From positions 141,382,457-141,446,456 of the forward strand of contig CM056994.1 in assembly GCA_029891345.1 (NCBI GenBank): a stretch of DNA of 64,000 nucleotides, written 5' to 3'. The translations under genes were made by a program, and so were the position numbers. Each line of letters starts with the position of its first letter. Position 1 is the first letter of the stretch. Source of the stretch: Dryococelus australis (taxonomy: Eukaryota > Arthropoda > Insecta > Phasmatodea > Phasmatidae). The notes beneath the pieces were generated by a model. The model had not been told where the DNA came from, did no database searches, and saw only the letters and a program-made list of their open reading frames with translations. Positions 1-12,891 of the stretch are shown here, piece by piece.

Positions 1-946
1 TTAGGATAACGGATGGATATCACCTTAATTATGTCGGTGTGATATCCCACAGCCAACATGTCACCAATAGCTAAAATATTATTCTTACCCGATTCCGATA
101 TAGCATCTTTATTTTTCGTAAGCTGGCCGTCATCTTATTTGTTCCAGCCCATTAACGTTTTCGAGACATGGCTCTTTATCACAATAAAGATACAAGTATG
201 GTGTAATTTTGCCGACAAACTTTTTGAAAGAGTTTCTTGAATGGGCATGATGTTAGGTAGCTGTTAATAGCATGGTGTCCTTTTAGCGACCATGTTTTAA
301 CCGTAACCATGTTTTTTTCGTGATTATATGTGTCATGTGGTAGCCCGTGGTATATTTTACTTATGAAACTTTTTTCATTTGTGCACCCATCTGAAAGATA
401 TATTAAAAACAAACCAAAAAAATGTGTTTGCAAGCCTTTGAAGAAACGAAGAAACATTTTTTAAATAATCAGTGTTTTAAAATTATTTGTTTTATTGTCA
501 TTGATATTCTTTATTCACATGTTCGATCAATAATGTATTTGAAATTACTGGAAAACATCAGTAACTAACCCTGTGGTGTATAGGTTAGCATGCTGAAGTA
601 TCAACTCGAGGGTCATAGGTTCGAATCACGCACTCGGCAAGTAAAATATTTTCATATCATATAACCTGTTGAAATGTATATGAAATGGATGTAGGTAAAG
701 AGGAAATAACTAATACTTTAAATCGAAATGTTAAGGTTTTTTTGTGGTTATACTGCTTATTTCTGGACATCATGCTGCTGCAGGCCCAGTATCGTAATGA
801 CATCCAGCCGCCGCAGGCCCGGCGTATTGCCGCCATCCATCGGACCGCTTCCCGCATAAGACTGCGGGCCGACATCATCTGGCCGGAGTTTGTCGGTTAT
901 ATTTTACCGGCCCGATTTCGGCCCGTACTTTTCCTGTTTGTTCGCA
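1..946 (-). mobile_element. Unclassified DNA element (CCCAG family), truncated by window start
   Basis: This segment is the reverse complement of sequence inside the insertion at 21693-24935. Both share the phrases about Ile-less non-coding satellite units (a 'clock' phrase reading TTTATCACAATAAAGAT here, at 175-195), a tRNA-like module, and a GC-rich end built of repeated CGGCC/GCCGAC words. Its end at about 946 aligns with the left terminus of the 21693 copy, with the last bases decayed from TTTTCTGGG to TTTGTTCGC. No transposase is visible, so superfamily is unknown. The other terminus lies outside the window. I am fairly sure of the homology and unsure of the class. Confidence 0.7.
561..639 (+). 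other. tRNA-like (pol III box A/box B) module inside CCCAG element
   Basis: A box A-like stretch (CCTGTGGTGTATAGGTTAGC) is followed about 40 bases later by a box B-like GGTTCGAATCAC and a CACTCGGCA tail. A related copy occurs in reverse at about 22165-22255 in the second CCCAG element, where box B reads GGTTCAATTCC. This is the arrangement of an internal RNA polymerase III promoter in a tRNA or tRNA-derived SINE head. The anticodon stem does not pair convincingly, so it is not called as a functional tRNA gene. Confidence 0.45.
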
Positions 947-950
947 TATA

Positions 951-1178
951 GTGGGGCCGCAGTATCCCAGTGGGTAGAGAACCCTATAGTTGGGCCGCAG
1001 TAGCCCAGTGTGTAGATAAACCATATAGTGGGGCCGCAGTTGCTCAGTTGGTAGAGAAACCATATAGTGGGACCGCAGTATCCCAGTGGGTAGAGAAACC
1101 ATGAAGTGGGGCTGCAGTAGCTTAATGGCTAGAGAAACTATACAGTGAGGCCGTAGTAGCTCATTGGCTAGAGAACCA
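951..1178 (+). repeat. 39-bp tandem repeat, six units, tRNA 5'-half-like
   Basis: Units start at 951, 989, 1028, 1067, 1106 and 1145, a period of 38-39 bases. Each unit reads roughly GTGGGGCCGCAGTAGCYCAG followed by TTGGTAGAGAAACCATATA. The core TAGCTCAGTTGGTAGAG is the D-arm and box A sequence of many tRNAs, but no unit carries a T-arm or box B. The array begins about five bases after the end of the CCCAG element. An open frame across it on the minus strand is a by-product of the repeat. Confidence 0.8.
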
Positions 1179-2201
1179 ATTTGTTATTTCAAATTCAAAA
1201 TTTCATGCGAGCGAAGCCGAGAGTAATAACATGTATTAAATAAAATGATTCTACAGCAATTCAAAGTGCCTTTTCGTCATTATTTTTTTTACAAAGTTGA
1301 AACAGAGACTGATTAAGCTGAAATACCATTAACTAATTGTTGACAGCCACATTTTAACATTGATAAGAACTATACACTTATTTCTGGTAAACAAAAATGA
1401 AAATGGCAAACAAAAAATAAGAGAAACACCGGTAAAGTCTGTCAAAATATAAACAGGTTGCATATTACTTTACTTATAAAATAGTTTACCTGTATCAGCT
1501 GCGAGAGATTTATGATGTAACTTAAAGGCTACTTAAACAAGTCTCTCTTAGATGTTTCAATGAAGTTAAACTTCGCTTCCAAACCAGGCTGCACTTTGGA
1601 TTCGGATTTTTCTAATCTCGTATTTCTGTTCCCGGTTTTTGCTAGTCTGATGATAGCTTAGTATGAAATTGTGGTTTAAAATAGTTTTATACAACAAGGT
1701 TTCAGATTAATTTTTTATATTAGCTAACCCCGTGGGATAGTCTAGCTTGTAGCAATAATATTTGTGTGTAGATATTTGGAAGGCTGCGGATAGAATCATC
1801 CGTTTCAAGAATACTCTTCGATGTTTCCCAGAAGTAAACTCGAATCACTAGCCGTAGTATTCAAACAGCTTTCATGTTCGAGTTTCTAATCTGACCAAGT
1901 GAAAATCTACCCAGTACGTATACCTTAAAATGTGTCTTGACTTAATTGCTTCGTAAGACGTATTGGGTAGGCTTCAGTTTTATTATCCAAGCATCCTTCT
2001 CTCAACGATGTAGCTCTCTTTACATGTAACCATACCTATGCTGCATTTACGATTATGGACAAAGGTTTTTAGTAAAATATTTATTACACTCGATTCACGT
2101 TACAATATATCTTTAATTTATTCATGTTATTTCTGATACTGAGATTGCCAGGCTAAATCTAATTAATATTTAAAATGCTAACATTTTTTGCCAGTGCAGA
2201 T
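1179..2201. other. No recognisable feature
   Basis: AT-rich sequence. I see no coding region, terminal repeat or RNA gene here. Confidence 0.5.
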
Positions 2202-2559
2202 GGACTGAATAACAGAAAGAATGATCTCGTTTATTGACACTTCGTGAGTGTAACTTTAAAAGCATTGGCCAGGTCACGAAACTGTTTGGAAAAATTCCTC
2301 TGGAGGGTCGTAATTTGGGTGATTTTTGAAGAAGTTGCCATGTTATTTACTCTTTAGTACTCGAATAACACTATGAAAATTTAAACTGATAGAGATCACC
2401 GTCATTGGCAAATGAGAGGGCAACTTCTTCTTCAAGAATCACCCAAACTGCTATGTTGTAAAGGAATACTTCCGAACAGTTTCGTTATCTGGCCAACACC
2501 ATCGAAGTTGCATTCATGACATGCCAATGGATGAGATTATTTGTACAGTTTTTCAGTCT
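2202..2559. mobile_element. Foldback/MITE-like inverted repeat
   Basis: The left arm (2202-2340) and right arm (2418-2559) are imperfect reverse complements. For example GCCAGGTCACGAAACTGTTT near 2270 pairs with a sequence near 2490, and TTGGGTGATTTTTGAAGAAG near 2315 pairs with one near 2425. The arms enclose about 77 bases of unpaired sequence. There is no coding capacity. The structure fits a non-autonomous inverted-repeat transposon, but I could not identify a target-site duplication or family. Confidence 0.65.
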
Positions 2560-2900
2560 AACTTGTTACGAAGTGGTCAGGCCGAAGCTTAGCGGAATGC
2601 ATCATCACGCCTTCAAACATTGATGCAGGACACGAGCGTGAGTGCCGTTATGCCTTGCGAAGGCCGTTGTGGAGACCTCCTCCACCGGCCAGTAATCGGG
2701 GCCGAAAATATTTAACAACGCGCCAGGCCAACGTATCACTGGGAGCGGCGACTTTTGTTGTCGGGCCATTGGAACGAGAAGACCACAGAAGCTGGGTATG
2801 TCCGGCCGTCGTTAACCGCCCTCTACAATCAGCCTCCGGCAACACGAACAAGGTAGAGACTTTCCAATTAGATTGTAATAGCAATGGCGTGCGGTAATAA
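2560..2900. other. GC-richer segment of unknown origin
   Basis: This stretch stands out from its AT-rich surroundings and has open frames of about 80 codons on both strands in opposite directions. Two such frames over the same bases are usually a composition effect. I recognise no protein family. It may be an old retroelement or transposon fragment. Confidence 0.3.
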
Positions 2901-5900
2901 AACTTATATTAACTGATTAGATGTTTGGAATTCCATTTAAGCTGCCCCTATCGATAGTCACAAAAATTATTACTAAATAAATCTTATATCAATATAGCCC
3001 ATCTTATACTGTTATACTCTACCTAAGCATAACTCATTATTTAGCTAAGCCCATAGCTCCTTTCGGGTATGAATTGACAATAAAATCATTCATAACATGG
3101 GAAAAATAGTTGACTTGTAATGCAGATTTTGCCTGGCTATCTCAGTATTAGAAATTATATGAATAAATCGAAATCATAGTGTAACGAGAATTCTGCATCA
3201 TAAATCATTTTATTTAAAACACACAAAAGCAAACAAATATGTTCATCGTTTCTGACTTAATTTTTTTATAAATAATTAATCTTACGACTTTAACTATTAA
3301 GTTGGTTATGTCGGTAAAATCAACACGTCAGTGTAGACCTTATTCAATTATTGTGACAATATCAGAATCATAATTACAGATGGCTAACGATCATTTATAG
3401 AATTGTATAAATTGTAGTGTATAATAGCCCTTAGTGCATGTCACAATTATTTCAGAATACATTTCAAGATTAACTTGATTAATAATTTTTTATACAGAAT
3501 GCACTTAACACGTCAGTCAGTTAATGTATAATTGTTTATGGGAAAAGGCTTTTTAAAGGTGGGGAGAGGAAAAGAGCTGCTTGATTCCATAAGAAGTTTT
3601 TATATAGTGACACATGAAAGAAACTACCTCTAAGATAAATAGGTTAGTCCAGGATGTCTAACGTCTATAAAAGCGAGTAGCTGGATATGCTAGCAGTATA
3701 AAAATTAATCATTTGAATTAAATGAATCACAGTTTACAATAAAGTAAAATAAAAAACACTATTCGAGTTACCGTATACACGTTTTTGGTAAAACCAGTTC
3801 CACGTACTACTGCGTAGCTCGGTATTAACCCGTTTGTCGCGGCTGGCACAGATGCAAAAATTTCCACGGCCTCCATAATTTCCCCTTTTAGAGAAGAAAG
3901 TAGTACAGTGTTTGCAATCAAAGTTTGTTCCGAGTTTCGGCAGATAATGGAGGCAAGTCGGGGCAGCAAAAGGCACGCAACTGCTTGAGTTTGGCCTCAG
4001 CTTTGATACCTTGCACTGGATGGCCTGTCTACAGGAGAGAGGTAAATGTACGCCCTTAATGGTGAAGATGGAATGACTTGGAGCCACGAGTGGAGGAGGG
4101 GCGTAAGAGGAACGAGGAGTAGGGGAGAGGAAGTGGAATACAATTAAACAACTTTATAGCGGGGAACCATAAAGTACAACTTTAAAAACGTTCTTATTCT
4201 TTTCGTGGCGGCCTGGTATAAATTGCACCTGGGAGATGAGGTAGCTTCGCAGGCGCCTGCGGAAAACTGAAGACAAAAGCTTTTTGAAATCGGTCTTTGA
4301 CAGTTGTTTGCTGGCTACTGGAGCGAGAATAACTCTCTTGAATGGGCGTTGTACATGCCGTAACAAATAAGTCTTTTGGCCATATTTGTACAATAAGGGC
4401 TAAGTGATTTATGGTTGAGATTCATGATAGAGCTGTAGCCTATATGGGAGAAAACTGAGGGGTTAATGTGTTTTAAGGCTATTACGGATTATGTATGGAT
4501 ATATTGTAACAACTGACCTTACAATATTGCAATACATACTATACTGAATATCTGGGGAGCACTATTATTATTATTAAGACTAACGTAATGAAAGCCTATA
4601 GTAACTTGGTTTGCCCCACCTTGCGATGTGTCCGGAGGCTGTTGTACACGGTTGTTTATGGCAGTTGGCACAGCTGGTCTCTGGAAGAGTTCATCACGGC
4701 CGGGAAGGAAGACACCACCCGCCACTCAGTATTGTTCTATATCGGCATTGCATTGAGCAATCTGATCTAATTCCTGGTTAGTAGTGAAGGTTCCCGCTTA
4801 TTGTATTTTGGCCAGTCAGGCCCCGATTGCGGTAACTGCTGTCCTCTTTTCTACTTAACGTAAGAGGGCGTGTTCAGGCGACGATGTCATTAAAGGCGCG
4901 TTCACGGCATCGTAACAGTACCCCCAATGCTATGAAGACGAGATGACCTCATCTCGCTAATAGCCCTGGTGGTTTTCATTTTATAATATCCTGAGTCGGT
5001 CTTCGGGGTTGCTAGAAATAAGGTTTGGGGTGAAGTGTCTTCGATAAAGTAAGATCTTTGTGGGGAGGAGTTTTAAAGAGTCGCAAGGAAGGACGGGGTT
5101 AGGAACTGCCTATGTCTTCCCTTCTTTAGTGTGGCAGTACCATGGGGTGCTTTAGTAGCGCTGAAAAAATGCACGGTTGGATGTCGGGTCTTGAACTTAT
5201 GTGTAGAGCTGTGCTAAGCATTCTTGAACGCGAAAGCGGCAGTCATTCCGTCAGCAGTTTCGCGATACCGACAGCCTATTCTTTATGTGTTCTTCATGTG
5301 GGTTTATTTACTAACTGTCTTAAAGTCTCTGTGGCTCTGAGCAGTACGGTACACCGATTTTCAATAACTATTAATCACACTCTGATTTAGACTTTGATAT
5401 TAAATAAATAAATTCACAATACCTAACATTTAAATAAAATTAAAATTGTTATTAAAAACTATGATCTCATCATTTTAAAAAATGTGTATGATTACAAAAC
5501 TATAAGAAGAACCTGAAACTGAATTGACAAGTAAAACATGCACAGCATTGACCTTGAAGACATGGTTAAGTTTGGTAGTTCTGCTTCATTTTTATAACTT
5601 TATCTACATGAGCTTACACGGAGATAAACTGGATGGGAGGGAACTAAAACCTACTGAAGCATTTTTTTCTTATTACAATACCAATGCAAATTTTTATTTT
5701 TCTAATTGTGAGTAATAAAGTAAAACATAATTTCAAAACACCTATTTGTTTCTGAGATTTGTACCTTTAATATCATAAATAATATATTACTTCATTTTGA
5801 ATAATATAACTTTTGAAGAATGGAAATATAGTACTGCTATGTCGAAGTATACAATAGAACGTATAGTTTTTGAGGAGTACACAATAGAATCAATAATGGT

Positions 5901-6929
5901 TTGTTTGGGAGCCCCCCTCTTAAAGTATTACACGCCATTGTAGCAATACAAATCAAACGAGGTAGGTAACAAAAATCTTTGTCCTTTTTTATAAGCTTTT
6001 ATTTAACTTGCCTTGTATGTAATGGCGGTCTGTCCGACCTCTACGCAATGAACTGGCGTGCTGTCTAACTGCAGCGCACTACTGTTTATTAAGTTGCATC
6101 CCGAAGCGTGTAAGGCGCAACAGTGTTAACTTCGCATTTCAGTCCTTTAGTCACTCACCTATATTTTTTTTCCGTCACTGTTAATCAGGTTTCAGCCCAA
6201 AGTTTGGAAGGGGCCACCAGTTTCTAACTACACGTTTGTAGTCATTTTGGTTTCATTAATTGTTTTATTATTAATATATAGACATACAATTTATGCATTC
6301 ACACACCCGTCTATAAATGTATAAATAGTCTACCTATATAATAACAAAAAAAAATTGTTGACTCTGAAAAGTGGAAAATAAATAAACTATTTAAAAACAT
6401 TTTAAACCAACACTTTATTTATAAATGCCCCAAAGAGCGAATAATAATTATGGCAGTTATAGAATTCGTAGAACATGTTGGACGTGGTCAAATAGCCATA
6501 AAAAACGTTCCTACGAATTAATATGTATTACGCACGATACTTGTACTTACTACGATTACACAAATGAGGTATACATTCTATATTGCACAAAGCTTTAAAT
6601 ATTAGATATAAATTAATACAAACATATTCATTTGTAGTATAGTTTATCATGGCTGTTCGTCCACGTCTTATAAGTTCTACAAAATCTGTAATTACTATAT
6701 GTATTTTTATAGATTTAGTGCATTTATAAATAAAACGTTGCTTTTAGTAGGTTAAACAGTACAATTATTTCAATATTAGACATCCTTCATTTACTCAACG
6801 CATTTATGCTGTTCGAATGAAAGTTACAGAAATTTATTTATTTTTTCACACTTTTCACTTTATTTCGGAGACTTGTTAAATTATTAATTAAATCTTAGAG
6901 TGCCCAATAATATTTTTTTTTTTGTTTTA
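2901..6929. other. No recognisable feature
   Basis: Mostly AT-rich. 3730-4400 and 4500-5390 are of more balanced composition and may be remnants of mobile elements or untranslated sequence, but short open frames there (for example 3734-4087 minus and 5142-5390 plus) match no family I know. Confidence 0.4.
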
Positions 6930-7430
6930 GTTCACAAAGTACACTCCCACTTCAAAAAGAGCTGGTCCCTCTGTCCGGAAACGGAAATATGAGGAAGCGG
7001 CACTGATGTAGGGCTACTCGACCTCCAGCTGCTTTGCGACAACGGAAAAACGTCCAGGTTGAAGTTCGTCTTCAATACAGTGGGAAATCCAGTGTGGAAG
7101 TAAGGTCGAAGCAAGAATAGTTGGAGGAGTGCACTGGCACTGTTGTGGGCTGAACGTGTCACCCCGCAACTCATTCAGCGCAGAAGCAGGAATTGAGGAT
7201 TTGGAATACGAGGGCTTGACAATACAGTTGCGAACCCGCTGATTTAGGGGAGCACGAAGCTCGTCGCGGGGCCAGCCGCCTGCGAGCCGCCGAGAAGACG
7301 CCATCGAGACGGCGTGGCGGTGGGAGAGGCCAACCTCTTAGACGAGCCACGAGAGAGAGGTGCCATGATCTCCGCTGTCGTACGTGATTGGACATAGCAT
7401 CTGGAATATCAAGGTGAACACGTTCCAAGG
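6930..7430. other. GC-rich segment with overlapping short open frames, unidentified
   Basis: A CpG-containing block in AT-rich sequence, with three overlapping minus-strand open frames of 80-96 codons. None shows a motif I recognise and they overlap in different frames, so I do not call a gene. It may be a decayed element or a regulatory or exonic fragment of a host gene. Confidence 0.3.
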
Positions 7431-9097
7431 AGTAAATTGGAAAGACATTAATTGGAGATAAATAAACAAGAGGCTTTTAATTAGAGGATTAATAGTAATG
7501 ATAAATAGCTCCCTGCGTTATGGGCATGGGTATAATTTTAAAAGTGTAGTACTTTGATGTGCTAAGTTACGGCTTTATAAAGTGGAGTGATTAGAATCAG
7601 TTGCAATAGAGTCACTTTTCCTTTCCTAATACAGTTATACTAATTAACTGTGGGCCAGCTGAGAGCTAGCAATAATAATAATTAGGCTAGCAGATTACGA
7701 ACAGTACAGTACTGTAATGTTGAAGGGGAGACATATAATCATATGTAACTATAACATTTAGTTGGTTATATGCGAACAGAACAATATGTTACTAATTTTT
7801 ACATATTTTGCGGTTGAATATCAACATTGAAATCTGTATTAACAGTGTTTACTGAATTAATATGTCCAAAATTCAATATATTCCATTTGTTCTATTAAAT
7901 ACAAATTTTTTATAATGTACTTGGTGCGACAAATATTTAGAAATTTACCTACTGTCTTTGACTACCATAGTTTTTATCAATTTTCACGCATTTCATATGC
8001 AGGGGGCAATAAAACGCAAATAATTTCTTTATATTCCTGTTACTGAGAAGACGTCGTTACAGCACAGTTTGTTTGATAGTAGCCAACAATTACTTTAGTT
8101 TCAGTTTAATTTTAATATTTTTAAGTCTTAGTTTTTATGATATAATATTGCGTATATTCTGCAGTTTATAATCAAAGTGTTTCAATGCCGTAGGTCCCAA
8201 TAATTGTTTCAGTTTAACACTTGCCAACTTAGAAATAATTTAAATTTAATTTTTCAGTTTTGATATTTGATAATTAGCATACTTTGTCTTGGTGGCTACG
8301 GCCTCCTGATCCTACACATAGGAAATGTGAGAGGGTTCGTCAAATTAACCTCGCATAATCAATACCGTAGTTTTATATTGCTCTCACTTACCGCATCAGG
8401 ATATCGGGATGAGAGATAGCTTGGGGTAATTTACCATTTCTAATAATATCCCCATCGACGTTCCACCCTCCTAAAAATGTGAACAGCTAATCATCGCCTT
8501 CTGCTAAGGTAATTTTGCCTACCGCAGTACTAGACGAGACAGTTCTCCCAATTGTTCTGAGTCGCATGGTTTTTATAATTATAACAGCTAAACAATTATC
8601 TATGCTCTGTATTTACACGTACTACTTGCATTTACAATGCCTTGCATCCAATGAGATAATTTCATTACACTAAAAAGTAAATAAAATCGCCAAAATATTT
8701 CTTGGAAAATGCTACAGGTAGTAACAGTATTTGTAATTTTAAAAGAAAATGCAGTTTGTCATCACCAAATATCACTTTCCAAAAATATTTTATGCAGTAT
8801 TTCCTGGCCTCCAAATACGTTTTTACGTGATAGAACATTTAGAATAACTTCTTACTAAAATAATATATAGTTTTACAGCATTATATAGTTGTATTTTTTT
8901 TATTACAGCCAATTAGGAGAAAGACGCGGTTTGGCATTTCCGTAAATTCCTTACATATGTTCCCAAACTGTATTTTCCTTGCCGTTAGTCAGACTTTTAC
9001 TTTACTTTCGGTCGCACTCCCCACAATAGTAAAAAATAGTGCAATGTGAGAGAACCTTCTGCTTGTTTACACTACAGAGGCCTGGTTACTACAACTC
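7431..9097. other. No recognisable feature
   Basis: AT-rich non-coding sequence; nothing identified. Confidence 0.45.
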
Positions 9098-10044
9098 CAG
9101 TGGTGGCTCCTGCTATAGCGCTGCAGCCCTCCCTAAATTATTTGTCGAATACAGTAAACAATTTTTAACGTCGCGGGTGCACTCAATTTAAAATAAACCT
9201 TATTATGATAGCTTCGAACTTCCTATTCCGCCAACGGTCGTAGATCGATCCCCTAAACTAAGCTAAGTAAATGCGTGTTTATGTAGTTGTACGTCGCTAG
9301 GCGGGGCTGCGTCGGAGGCAGCCCGCCGGCCTCGCTAGCGCATGCGCACACCGTCAATTGCAAGGACGCGGATTGCATCTAGCAGGGAAAAGGGAGTCTC
9401 TCCTGGGCTGCAAGGCTGCCACCCCTTACAGGTTGCTCGGGATAGAGCAACTGGCGCAAGCATTTATATTACTTTGTTGTCGTCAAGCTGGTGATTGCTT
9501 CAAGTGTGAGAAGTGAAGCATTTAGGAGCTTGTAGCTACACTTTTGCTAATATTTAATTTATTTCAACATAGTCGGAATAAATGTGGCAGGTATACAAGC
9601 TATTTACTTTTCTCAATCTTCATTAGAGAAGAAAATTAAATTATAAACAAAGGACTACCTATTTCTTAAGTTGAATAATAATTAATCAACTTACATGAAG
9701 TATGCAGCGGACCAACAAAAGAAAATTTAATTGTTATTCAAAGGCCCCAAAGTGCCGTGGAGATGTTAATCAAGAAATGCTCGGTTCTGTTATCCTGAAA
9801 AGTATGTTGAAAATATTTTTAACTTATTGATTAATTTGCTTATTTGTAGTGTTGCAAATGTACTTGTTTGAGAGTCACAACTAAAATGGCAGGAATATAA
9901 AACTTCACAGCACAAAATAGGAAATCAGGAAGGAAATTTCCTTGTTATAATAATTTATATCGACAAAATTTTTTAAGAAAAATTCTCAAATATTCAGTAT
10001 CACTATGCAGCCCTACCTGTTCTGAAACAAACGAGCCGCGACTG
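9098..10044. mobile_element. hAT-like DNA transposon, short non-autonomous copy
   Basis: The left end CAGTGGTGGCTCCT and the right end, read inward as CAGTCGCGGCTCGT, form terminal inverted repeats matching at 11 of 14 positions. The flanking 8-mers are TACAACTC (9090-9097) and CACATCTC (10045-10052), matching at six of eight, as expected for an aged 8-bp hAT target duplication. CAGTGGYGGCTC ends are known for hAT elements (from memory, unverified). At 947 bp it is far too short for a full transposase. It includes a CpG-rich subterminal block at about 9280-9440. Confidence 0.55.
9702..9830 (+). pseudogene. Possible N-terminal remnant of hAT transposase
   Basis: A 42-codon frame starting MQRTNKRKFNCYSKAPKC lies centrally in the hAT-like element. 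A short basic N-terminus before a zinc finger is typical of hAT transposases related to ZMYM1-like proteins. A GTATGT splice-donor-like sequence lies at 9802. The rest of the transposase (BED/TTF finger, DDE and dimerisation domains) is absent. The assignment rests mainly on position inside the element and is weak. Confidence 0.25.
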
Positions 10045-12891
10045 CACATCTCTCGCGTAGACAAACGTTGGTGCAAATGTAACGCTTGCCCAAAGGTGAG
10101 CGTCTCAGCTAGGAACTATGTAGTCGGCCCCTCACTGATGTCAATGAGCCACTGTAACAATGAAGCCCCTTTTCATTGACTGTTCATTACGCCGTTCCGG
10201 TAAGCGCCTCTTCACTTGCAGCCCTGCCGACGTAGGTGATTTGTTATTACACCATTCGTTTTCACAAATTTACTGTAATTTGAAGCGATATACATGCCAT
10301 AACTGAAACGGTCGTAACGACATCCAAGCAGATCAAGAATTTTTATTGAGTGCTTTAAATTTACAATATATATTAAGGTCGATGTTCATTGCTCAGTGGT
10401 TAGAGGTCAGCGTCTTTACATATTCCTGGACGCATTGATGGCTTATTTTTGAAAATTGTTAAATAGCATAAGGATTACTTTCGACTAAAGATAAGACAGG
10501 CGACGCAGGCAGCCCACATTTGCTTACGATTTGCAGGAGGATTTATTAAAGCCAAGTATTTCCGTTTATTTACGTGCGGTTTTACAGCAAATACGCGATT
10601 TAAAACAGTACACTACAATGCGTAACTTCATTACGACCTAGTTGCACAATAACATGATCAAAGTACCAATCTTACAGTAATCTATGTAATTTGACACTTC
10701 TAATGAATAATCAGCCGTACGGTATTATGACGTATAGATGGTAACTGTGTAGCTGGCATGTGTGCTCTATATCCTTTCCCGTACTTTTAATCATTTCTAG
10801 GATTGTAGCAAGAGCTAAGCGTACTACTCGTAAGTCTTTCTTGCATAAGTATAAATAGTGGTGAGTGGAACTCGCTTTGATTGTGTAACAGTACCACTAT
10901 AAAAACATCAGGCTCTTATTCAAGAATATTTTCCAAACAGCCTTTTGTAGAAGTTATAAAATATTTAAGGAATATTTCATAACCATCCTTGATATAGGAT
11001 GTTAGAATTTTTGCACGACTGATGCTTTCAATATGTGTAAGGAAATCAAAGCATTTTACAAGTTATGTTTTATTACAAACGTGTTTCCGGACGGAATGGT
11101 TTTTATTTTTGTAATTTGTTATCTCAGCACATTGACTGAAAATTACAGTGTGTTTTAAATGTTTCGATATATACTTTGAGATCGTGCTACTCTGTACACG
11201 CCACAGTACCTGCGAGATTTTTCAAGACTAGGCTAGCTATTTATTCCACTTATATTGTCAAAATGTTCATAAGTATGTTGCAGTATTTATTGGTTATATA
11301 TTAGCTGATGTTTCCGATCCCAGACAACGTGACTAGATGTGTCTGTTTATGGATGAAGTATTAAATAATCTTTATCACTGCCAAGGTCCGCGATGACCAA
11401 TTGTTACTCGATTCAATACGCGTCAACGTCAATCATATCGTCGCGACGAAATATAATTACCTTCACTTCGCAACGGCCATGTTTGCAGTACCTCACTGGC
11501 TTCTCCGGGAGGTCTGCACCACTCTCCAGCGTGACTACCACGCATGTGTCCCATCACCCCCCCCCCCCCGTGCAAAATCCCTCACTCAGTCGGCAAACAA
11601 CTCCTACGCCAATCTGTTTAGCGGAAAAGTCGCTTCTCCCACCAGGGCAGTGTCAAAATACCCCCATGTCACTTATTTGTTTCCATACCCAGAGAATGTT
11701 GCTTAAGTCCGTCTGAACTAGATACACGTTTATTGCATTAAATTTCATTTGCAACTTTTACGATTCAGTAACGATTTACTGGCTGTATACATTTTTTAAT
11801 GAATGACTACTTCTCATTTTTCCAATATTTACTTATAAAATCTTTCCCTGCATGACAGATGGCCTTGAGAAAAATATATAAGCCTCCACGGTTACCTGGG
11901 TCACGTGGACCAGAAATGCCTAGCTGATACCTTCAATAGTACCGTACCCCACATTTCCATTATACAGTTTTGCTTGCTTTTGCACCAATATCTTCTGTTT
12001 TTTGCGCGAAATCGCCACCAGTGGACGGGAACAAGTCATAGGTGACACTGATTTACCAGTCTTTTCTTGAAATTCCCTTTGAATTGTAGAAATGTAAGCC
12101 CTCCTATTTCGTATAGAAATACCTGCTATTCTTCACTCCTCCCGGAGTGTTGTAATCTTCTAGTTACCGCTCCGCGACAAGTCTGCAACAGTGACGTTCT
12201 TCGTGTTTGTTTATCGTTTGCTAAACACACGCTTTGCTTAAACCAAATTTGCTTGTAATAACTCTACGTGACATGCCACACTTACACATGCCGATTAGGC
12301 ACTTACCCCGTGATTACTTCTTCCACACTCTTCTTATACATACAATAAAACTGCTTGCTACGAAAACCTCAACACAAGGGAAAAACAGGGTCATCACTAC
12401 TTCTGTAAAAATCTTCCAAAGAAGAAGGAGAAACAATTTTTTTTTAATAACAAAACTCAGAAAAAATATTACATAATTATATTGCTCACACCTGTTATAT
12501 TTTTTGATATTTTACCACCTCCAAAGCACGATCAGATAGCGCTTTTAAAGACTCTCCAACAATTTTTCATAATATCGTAAATAAGTTACGTGGGGCACAG
12601 AATATACAGGAATGTGGATTTTTCAAGCTGAAAAAGGTTTTGTAACGACGTCAAAGTTACTTTTCACTGTCATAACCATACCATAAACAACTATTAATTG
12701 TTTGGATCACAATATATTCCGCCGGCACAGTCCTGCGGTGTACCTGCATTAAACCTCATGTCATAGTAGCAAAGTGCTGAAACAACATGGATTTGCGATA
12801 AAAATACCCGTTCAATACTTTATCATATCATCTGCGGAATTGTGACCACATACGCAAACGAACACTTCGTATTTTAAGATGACATGAAGTA
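10045..12891. other. No recognisable feature
   Basis: Mixed AT-rich sequence. 11393-11716 contains overlapping plus-strand open frames of about 100 codons in two frames around a C10 run at 11560-11569. Their overlap and Pro/Ser/Thr-rich composition argue against a real gene. A fragment at 10390-10425 (GCTCAGTGGTTAGAGG) resembles box A, but I see no box B. Confidence 0.4.

Noticed and set aside
2648-2897. Two antiparallel frames of about 80 codons
   Set aside because: Both strands are open over the same bases and neither shows a known motif; typical of GC-rich DNA.
7014-7428. Overlapping minus-strand frames of 85-96 codons in a GC-rich block
   Set aside because: They use different frames with no recognisable domain, so a gene call cannot be supported.
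9280-9440. CpG-rich block considered as a host promoter or CpG island
   Set aside because: It lies within the ends of the hAT-like element and is better explained as its subterminal region.
11393-11716. Overlapping plus frames of 101 and 107 codons
   Set aside because: Two frames over the same bases, low-complexity Pro/Ser/Thr content and a C10 run suggest chance.
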